A stretch of 64,000 nt of DNA, from NCBI RefSeq assembly GCF_014200395.1, contig NZ_JACHBS010000001.1, positions 1,116,001-1,180,000 on the forward strand, written 5' to 3'. Position numbers and translations under genes: made by a program. This stretch comes from Microcella frigidaquae. Its GTDB lineage: Bacteria > Actinomycetota > Actinomycetes > Actinomycetales > Microbacteriaceae. Positions within the stretch are counted from its first letter, which is position 1. The number at the start of each line of letters is the position of its first letter. The notes under the pieces were generated by a model. It ran no database searches. It saw only the letters and a list, made by a program, of their open reading frames with translations, and was not told where the DNA came from. Of this stretch, positions 58,069 through 64,000 are shown in pieces.

Positions 58069-59832
58069 ATGCATGAGCAGCTGACCCAGTGGTGGCAGTC
58101 GATCTCGCTGAGATCGAAGATCACCGGCGTCACCGTCTTCGTGGTGACCATCGGGCTGCTCGTCGTCGGCTTCGGCACCCTCACGGTGCTGCAGCGCACC
58201 CTTCTCGACGAGGTCGACCGGCAGATCCTCGAGGCATCGGATGACCTTCCCGAGTCGTTCTCCGTCGACGACTTCGGCTCGTTCGAAGAACTGACCCCCT
58301 CGGCCTTCTCGAACCCGTTCTACTTCGGCGCGGTCGACACCGAGGGCCGGATTATCGACGACAACGTCGGCGAGGGCAGCCGCGCGCAGGCTCCCGACGT
58401 CTCTCGCCTCACCGGCGACATGGTCGACCGGCTCGATGGCGGGGGCATGACCCTCATCAGCACCGACCGCACCACCCAGTGGCGCGTTCTGACCTTCCCC
58501 TTGCGTGTCACCGACGCCGGCTCGGGCGAGAGCTCGACCGCAACGCTCGTCATCGGCGCCGACCTCACCGACAGCAACGCCGTCATCGGCTCGTTCGCCT
58601 CGATCTTCCTCGGCTTCGGCCTCGTCGTCGTCATCCTCAGTGCCGCGCTCACGCGCATCCTGGTCACCTCGACGCTGCGTCCCCTGCGCGACGTCGAGGC
58701 CACCGCGGCGCGGTTCGCCAGCGGCGACTTCAGCCAGCGCCTCAGCGGCGCCACCCCCAACACCGAGATCGGGCGGCTCAGCAGCTCGCTCAACATGATG
58801 CTCACCCGCATCGACAGCGCCTTCGCCGACCGCGCCGCCACCATTTCGCAGATGCGCCGCTTCGTCGGCGATGCGAGCCACGAGCTGCGCACGCCCCTCG
58901 TCTCGGTGCGCGGCTACGCCGAGCTGTACCGCATGGGCGCGATCGCCGAGCCCGACGACGTCGCCCAGGCCATGGAGCGGATCGAGAAGGAGGCGATCCG
59001 CATGAGCGCGCTTGTCAGCGACCTGCTCGAGCTCGCCCGCCTCGACGAGTCGCGGCCCCTCGAGCTGACGCCCGTCGACCTCGTGCCGCTCGCCCGCGAC
59101 GCGGCGCTCGACGCGCGCGCAAGCGCTCCCGACCGGCCGGTGACCGTGATCGTCGCCGACGGGAGCTCCGATGCGGCTGACACGACGGATGCGGCGCCCG
59201 CGCCCGCGTCGGGCAGCGGTGCCGCCGCGCCGGCCGCGGGGTTCGCCGGCGCGGCGTTCGCGCGGCTGCGCGGCCGACGGGGGCGCCGGGCGGCGGCCAG
59301 CATCCTCGACCCGATCGTCATCGCCCCCGACGAAGCCCCCGAGGCGATCGTGATGGGCGATGAGAACAAGCTGCGGCAGGTGATCACGAACCTGATGGGC
59401 AACGCGGTGCGGTTCTCGCCCGCCGAGTCGCCGATCGAGCTCGTCGTCGGCGTCGACGCCGCGGCCGGCACCGCCTCGATCGCGGTCGTCGACCACGGCG
59501 ATGGGATCCCGGACCAGCTGAAGAAGAAGATCTTCGAGCGGTTCTTCCGCGCCGACTCATCACGGGCCCGCGACACGGGCGGTTCGGGCCTCGGCCTGTC
59601 GATCGTCGCCTCGATCGTCGGCCTGCACCGCGGTCGCGTCGACGTGCTCGACACCCCCGGGGGCGGCGCGACCTTCCGCGTGACGATGCCGCTGGCCGAG
59701 CCGACCGACGACCTCGTCGACGATCTCGCCAGCGATCTCGCCGACGGCGCGAGCGTCCTCCCCAGCGCGCCCTCGGCACCGGATGCTCCCCCGTCGTCAC
59801 CCGCCTCCCCCGGCGCCGCGCCCACGGCGTAG
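58069..59832 (+). CDS. Membrane sensor histidine kinase
   Basis: 587 residues. Span 1 (ITGVTVFVVTIGLLVVGFGT) and span 2 (FASIFLGFGLVVVILSAALT) enclose a ~140-residue sensor. HAMP (SSTLRPLRDVEATAARFA type), H-box (FVGDASHELRTPLVSVRGYA), N-box (NLMGNAVRFSP), G-boxes (VDHGDGIP, GGSGLGLSIV). An unusual Ala/Arg-rich insertion of ~60 residues (AGFAGAAFARLRGRRGRRAA) sits between the dimerisation helix and the ATPase core. C-terminal tail is acidic and Pro/Ser-rich. Confidence 0.92.
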   Translation: MHEQLTQWWQSISLRSKITGVTVFVVTIGLLVVGFGTLTVLQRTLLDEVDRQILEASDDLPESFSVDDFGSFEELTPSAFSNPFYFGAVDTEGRIIDDNVGEGSRAQAPDVSRLTGDMVDRLDGGGMTLISTDRTTQWRVLTFPLRVTDAGSGESSTATLVIGADLTDSNAVIGSFASIFLGFGLVVVILSAALTRILVTSTLRPLRDVEATAARFASGDFSQRLSGATPNTEIGRLSSSLNMMLTRIDSAFADRAATISQMRRFVGDASHELRTPLVSVRGYAELYRMGAIAEPDDVAQAMERIEKEAIRMSALVSDLLELARLDESRPLELTPVDLVPLARDAALDARASAPDRPVTVIVADGSSDAADTTDAAPAPASGSGAAAPAAGFAGAAFARLRGRRGRRAAASILDPIVIAPDEAPEAIVMGDENKLRQVITNLMGNAVRFSPAESPIELVVGVDAAAGTASIAVVDHGDGIPDQLKKKIFERFFRADSSRARDTGGSGLGLSIVASIVGLHRGRVDVLDTPGGGATFRVTMPLAEPTDDLVDDLASDLADGASVLPSAPSAPDAPPSSPASPGAAPTA

Positions 59833-59879
59833 CGTCGCCGCGGCGCCGGGCGAGTGACCCGGCCCGGGAGGAGACCACC

Positions 59880-60170
59880 ATGACGCGCTACCAGGTCGAC
59901 AGCGAGGCCGTCATCGCCGCCACCGCCGCCACCCGCGGCTCGATCGGGCGCCTGCAGTCGGAGGCCGCGGTGCTCCAGGGCACTCTGTCGGGCTTGCAGA
60001 GCACCTGGAGCGGCTCGGCCGCGAGCGCCTTCCAGAGCCTCGTCGCCGAGTGGACGGCCGCCTACCAGCGCGTCGAGCAGACCCTCACCGCCATGAACGA
60101 GGCGCTCGCGCACGCCGGCCAGGGCTACGCGGAGGTCGAGGCGCAGGCCGCGCGCATGTTCCTCCGTTGA
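59880..60170 (+). CDS. WXG100-family protein
   Basis: 96 residues, a helix-turn-helix hairpin with the WxG motif in the turn (LQSTWSGSAASAFQSL). Family members are usually secreted by ESX/type VII systems; no secretion core gene is in the window, so it is an orphan here. It is preceded by a GGGAGG site. Confidence 0.9.
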   Translation: MTRYQVDSEAVIAATAATRGSIGRLQSEAAVLQGTLSGLQSTWSGSAASAFQSLVAEWTAAYQRVEQTLTAMNEALAHAGQGYAEVEAQAARMFLR

Positions 60171-60190
60171 GGCCCGCCTAGGCTACTCGG

Positions 60191-60505
60191 GTGAGCACTG
60201 AGCCTTTCGCCTTCGACCCCGCGATCGTCGCCGGGGTGCTGCACCACATGAACGACGACCACGCGGACGACAATCTGCTGTTCGCTCGAGCGTTCGGCGA
60301 CCCGGCCGCGTCGACCGCGCGGATGGTCGGGGTCGACGGTGTCGGCGGTGACTGGCTGTTCGCGGTCGGCGACGGCCCCGAGCAGGCGTTGCGCCTGGTG
60401 TGGCGCGAGCCCATCAGCGAGCGTCCGCAGATCCGGCAGGAGATCGTCGCGCTGTACGACCGGGCCTGCGCCGCGCTGGGCGTCGAGCCGCGGCCCCACG
60501 ACTGA
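60191..60505 (+). CDS. DUF2470 heme-associated protein
   Basis: GTG start gives 104 residues. The sequence begins with a typical HHMNDDHADDNLLFARAF helix (DUF2470) and a strand block ending with the YDRACAALG helix. The domain occurs as the C-terminal part of heme-use proteins (HugZ type) and is often next to heme oxygenase. It lies 109 bp before the heme oxygenase start, suggesting a functional pairing, but the iron box lies between them. Confidence 0.82.
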   Translation: MSTEPFAFDPAIVAGVLHHMNDDHADDNLLFARAFGDPAASTARMVGVDGVGGDWLFAVGDGPEQALRLVWREPISERPQIRQEIVALYDRACAALGVEPRPHD

Positions 60506-60578
60506 ACCCAGCTGGCCGGAGCACAGCCATTCCTTGGCTGTTCGTGACCTCTCGGCCTGGTGCGGTGGCGCGCCGGTC

Positions 60579-60596
60579 GGTAAGGTTAGCCTTACC
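60579..60596 (+). promoter_or_regulatory. DtxR/IdeR iron box upstream of heme oxygenase
   Basis: Perfect dyad GGTAAGGTTAGCCTTACC (7-base arms) 19 bp upstream of the heme oxygenase start. It matches the DtxR consensus pattern TTAGGTTAGGCTAACCTAA well. Binding of the Fe-loaded repressor should silence heme degradation when iron is plentiful. Confidence 0.82.
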
Positions 60597-60614
60597 TATT
60601 CCCCAGGAGACCGC

Positions 60615-61292
60615 ATGACCGCCACCACCGACGCCCTCGCCCCGACCGCCGAGGTCATCCCCTTCTCGCGCCTCGTCCGCGAGCGCAGCAGCGGCAGCCA
60701 CCGCGACAGCGAGGGCGCGGGATTCATGCACGGCCTGCTCAAGGGCGAGGCGACCCGCGACGACTACATCGCCCTGGTATCGCAGCACTGGGCGATCTAC
60801 GAGGCGCTGGAGGGCGTGGAGCCCGCGATGCGCGAGGTCGCGCTCGTCGCTCCCTTCCTCTCCCCCGCGCTCACCCGTCTGCCCGCGCTCGAAGCCGACC
60901 TGGCCTTCCTGATCGGCGACGACTGGCGCGAGCAGTTGCAGCTGGTGCCGGCGACGATCGCCTACGCGGCTCGCATCCGCGAGGTCGCCGCCACCTGGCC
61001 CGCCGGCTACATCGCCCACCACTACACGCGCTACCTGGGCGACCTCTCGGGCGGCCTGCACATCGGCCGCGTCATCGGGCGGCAGTTCGGCTTCGAGACC
61101 AACGGCATCGGCTTCTACCTGTTCGACGACATCGCCGACCCCGCCGCCTTCAAGGATGCGTACCGCAGCCAGCTGGACGCCGCACCCTGGGCTCCCGGCG
61201 AGCAGGAGCGCGTCGTCGACGAGGTGCTGCGTGCCTACGACTTCAACACGCGCATCTTCGAGCAGCTGAGCGCCCGCACCGCGGCCGCCTAG
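60615..61292 (+). CDS. Biliverdin-producing heme oxygenase
   Basis: 225 residues. Proximal-His region FSRLVRERSSGSHRDSEGAG (H of GSHRDSE), then helix LVSQHWAIYEALE and the distal helix YLGDLSGGLHIGRVI, where the GDLSGG kink gives the heme pocket. It opens heme with O2 and electrons to biliverdin, CO and Fe2+, recycling iron. The iron box and adjacency of DUF2470 fit heme iron acquisition. Length is normal for HmuO-type enzymes. Confidence 0.93.
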   Translation: MTATTDALAPTAEVIPFSRLVRERSSGSHRDSEGAGFMHGLLKGEATRDDYIALVSQHWAIYEALEGVEPAMREVALVAPFLSPALTRLPALEADLAFLIGDDWREQLQLVPATIAYAARIREVAATWPAGYIAHHYTRYLGDLSGGLHIGRVIGRQFGFETNGIGFYLFDDIADPAAFKDAYRSQLDAAPWAPGEQERVVDEVLRAYDFNTRIFEQLSARTAAA

Positions 61293-61340
61293 CGCGCACT
61301 GCCGCGCGGGCGAGGCCCGGATCCCCCCGACGACGACGAA

Positions 61341-61368
61341 GGGCGGCTCCCCCGGAGGGGAGCCGCCC
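61341..61368. terminator. Bidirectional hairpin between heme oxygenase and groEL
   Basis: Stem GGGCGGCTCCCC / GGGGAGCCGCCC (12 bp) with a 4-base loop, between two convergent genes. No long U-tract. Confidence 0.85.
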
Positions 61369-61392
61369 TGACGTTTCGGCGGGTGGCCTGGA

Positions 61393-63045
<1,653 letters not shown>

Positions 63046-63061
63046 TCACGTGCGGTAGCTG

Positions 63062-63088
63062 TTGGCACTCACAGAGCATGAGTGCTAA
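63062..63088 (-). promoter_or_regulatory. CIRCE operator (HrcA site) of groEL
   Basis: TTGGCACTC-N9-GAGTGCTAA on the plus strand, the CIRCE consensus with one mismatch in the left arm (G for A). It is about 40 bp upstream of the groEL start. Confidence 0.93.
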
Positions 63089-63198
63089 ATGATTCTGGCA
63101 CTCGGAGCAGGCGAGTGCAAGCCGCGCGGGCGGCATCCGCACCGGGGCGGGGCGGCGGCAGCACCCGGCTCGCTGCGCCGGGCGCGGCGACGGATGCT

Positions 63199-64000
63199 CT
63201 ACCGGAAGGTGGCCGACCCGTCGAGCGGTACGAGCTCGACCCAGGTGTTGCCCGGCGCGAGCCGCACGGCGACACCATGCCGGTCGAGGATGCGGATCGG
63301 CGCGGTCATCGAGGCCTTCGACCACGTCGCGCGGACGGTTGCGCCGCCCGTGGAGATCCAGGCCTCGCCCCTGCCGATGAGTTTCGTGGTCGGGATGCCC
63401 GAGATGACCTGCACGGGCACGCGGAGCACGACGACGTTGACGGCACTGAGCTGATCGCCCTGGGCATCCGTATCGGCCGCCCCGCCGGTCTGGAAGCGCA
63501 CCCAGCGCTCCGTTTCGGCCTTCCATCGCCACGAGGGGGTGCTCCAGCCGCCGAAGACCAGGTCGATGCGGCTCGTCGGCGAGCCCTCCTTGGTGGCGGT
63601 GGCCGAGGCGATGCTCTCGGAGAACGCGAACTGCTGCGCGGGCGGCTTGAGCTCGCTGTGCTGGGCGATCACCTGGGGCGCGCGCACGAGCACGTTGTGC
63701 GGGGCGAATGCGTTGTCGCCCCGAAAGAAGGTGTCGGCAGTGTCGGCCTGGCCGTGGATGGCGTTGACGACGGGAGCGGCGCGCATCATCTCGACGAAGC
63801 GGTACTGGCCGCCCGAATAGGCGACGATGCCGCCCAGCGGAGAGATGATGTCCGGGTCCATCGGACGGATCGACCGCACCGGTCCGATGAGGTCGGGAAC
63901 GTCCGAGTGCCAGACCGCGACGTACCGGGTGAGGCCGCCCTCGACGAGCTCCTCGTACACGATGTCGGTGCGCTCGAGCCCGATCTGCGGGCGCGCGGCG
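63199..64000 (-). CDS. DUF3048-type protein, 5' end beyond the window
   Basis: The reading frame is open to the window edge, where it reads RPQIGLERTDIVYEELVEGG, the typical DUF3048 start region. It continues with PVRSIRPMDPDIISPLGG and ends with a strand-rich region (ILDRHGVAVRLAPGNTWVEL). The family is a secreted or lipoprotein of unknown role; its signal peptide is not in view. Confidence 0.88.
   Translation of the reverse strand, partial: AARPQIGLERTDIVYEELVEGGLTRYVAVWHSDVPDLIGPVRSIRPMDPDIISPLGGIVAYSGGQYRFVEMMRAAPVVNAIHGQADTADTFFRGDNAFAPHNVLVRAPQVIAQHSELKPPAQQFAFSESIASATATKEGSPTSRIDLVFGGWSTPSWRWKAETERWVRFQTGGAADTDAQGDQLSAVNVVVLRVPVQVISGIPTTKLIGRGEAWISTGGATVRATWSKASMTAPIRILDRHGVAVRLAPGNTWVELVPLDGSATFR

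Noticed and set aside
59880..60170. An ESX/type VII secretion locus around the WXG100 gene
   Set aside because: No EccC-type ATPase or other core component is in the neighbourhood.

Overview
The window is high-GC actinobacterial DNA, most likely from the family Microbacteriaceae. Signs of this are the codon bias, actinobacterial families such as DUF2530, DUF3027, DUF6153 and a helicase-associated XPB pair, DtxR-type iron boxes, and a CIRCE-controlled stand-alone groEL. The family-level call is inference. No species can be named from the sequence alone.

Layout. (1) 1-7.3 kb is chromosomal: a polyamine-type ABC ATPase diverging from a GntR regulator, a cache-domain protein, an ECF sigma factor with a membrane partner, and a PadR regulator with an ABC1 kinase. 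(2) 7.3-9.75 kb is a small accessory zone with an RHH antitoxin-like pair, a YCII protein, a DUF1801-like protein and VapBC. (3) 9.76-46.67 kb is a mosaic island lying against the 3' end of a tRNA-Arg(CCU) gene. (4) 46.75-64 kb is chromosomal again: HNH nuclease, iron-dependent DtxR regulator, SerC, DUF2530, DUF3027, cold-shock protein, XPB helicase pair, a two-component system, a WXG100 protein, DUF2470, heme oxygenase, GroEL and a DUF3048 lipoprotein. Two DtxR-type boxes link the DtxR gene and heme oxygenase in one iron circuit.

The island is the most interesting part. It reads as a tandem array of cargo modules with a shared architecture. Each module opens with a gene for a small protein carrying two helix-turn-helix segments (9760, 14263, 25191, 30982, 33648). 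Several modules close with a pair of ~12-13-bp repeats of the type GACCGGAATAGC (12898, 25166, 33624, 45307). The first ~31 bp of the five HTH genes are almost invariant although the rest of the genes have diverged. Read in antisense they resemble the T-arm and D-arm of the tRNA-Arg gene that bounds the island. The junctions are therefore of the form 'iterons - gtgcMcctg - next module', and the last is 'iterons - tRNA'. Cargoes are a copper-type lipoprotein/DUF305/DUF6153 set (present twice), ArsR plus a His-rich CDF exporter, a NosFY-like ABC exporter with a two-component system, a MerR-controlled thiol oxidoreductase operon, and an RHS/PA14 giant protein with an adjacent small membrane protein. 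No integrase or conjugation gene is visible in the island.

The array was then remodelled by insertion sequences: two identical-length IS481 copies and one fragment, all at module junctions; two IS256 copies in opposite orientation, each splitting a gene that is exactly restored in frame when the IS and one 8-bp duplication are removed; an IS3 element split by an IS30; and a second IS3 element upstream of the RHS gene. Many insertions therefore look recent. Metal resistance (Cu, divalent cations, thiol-binding metals) is the theme of the cargo, with transcription from apparently leaderless promoters in front of the arsR-type and mer-type operons.
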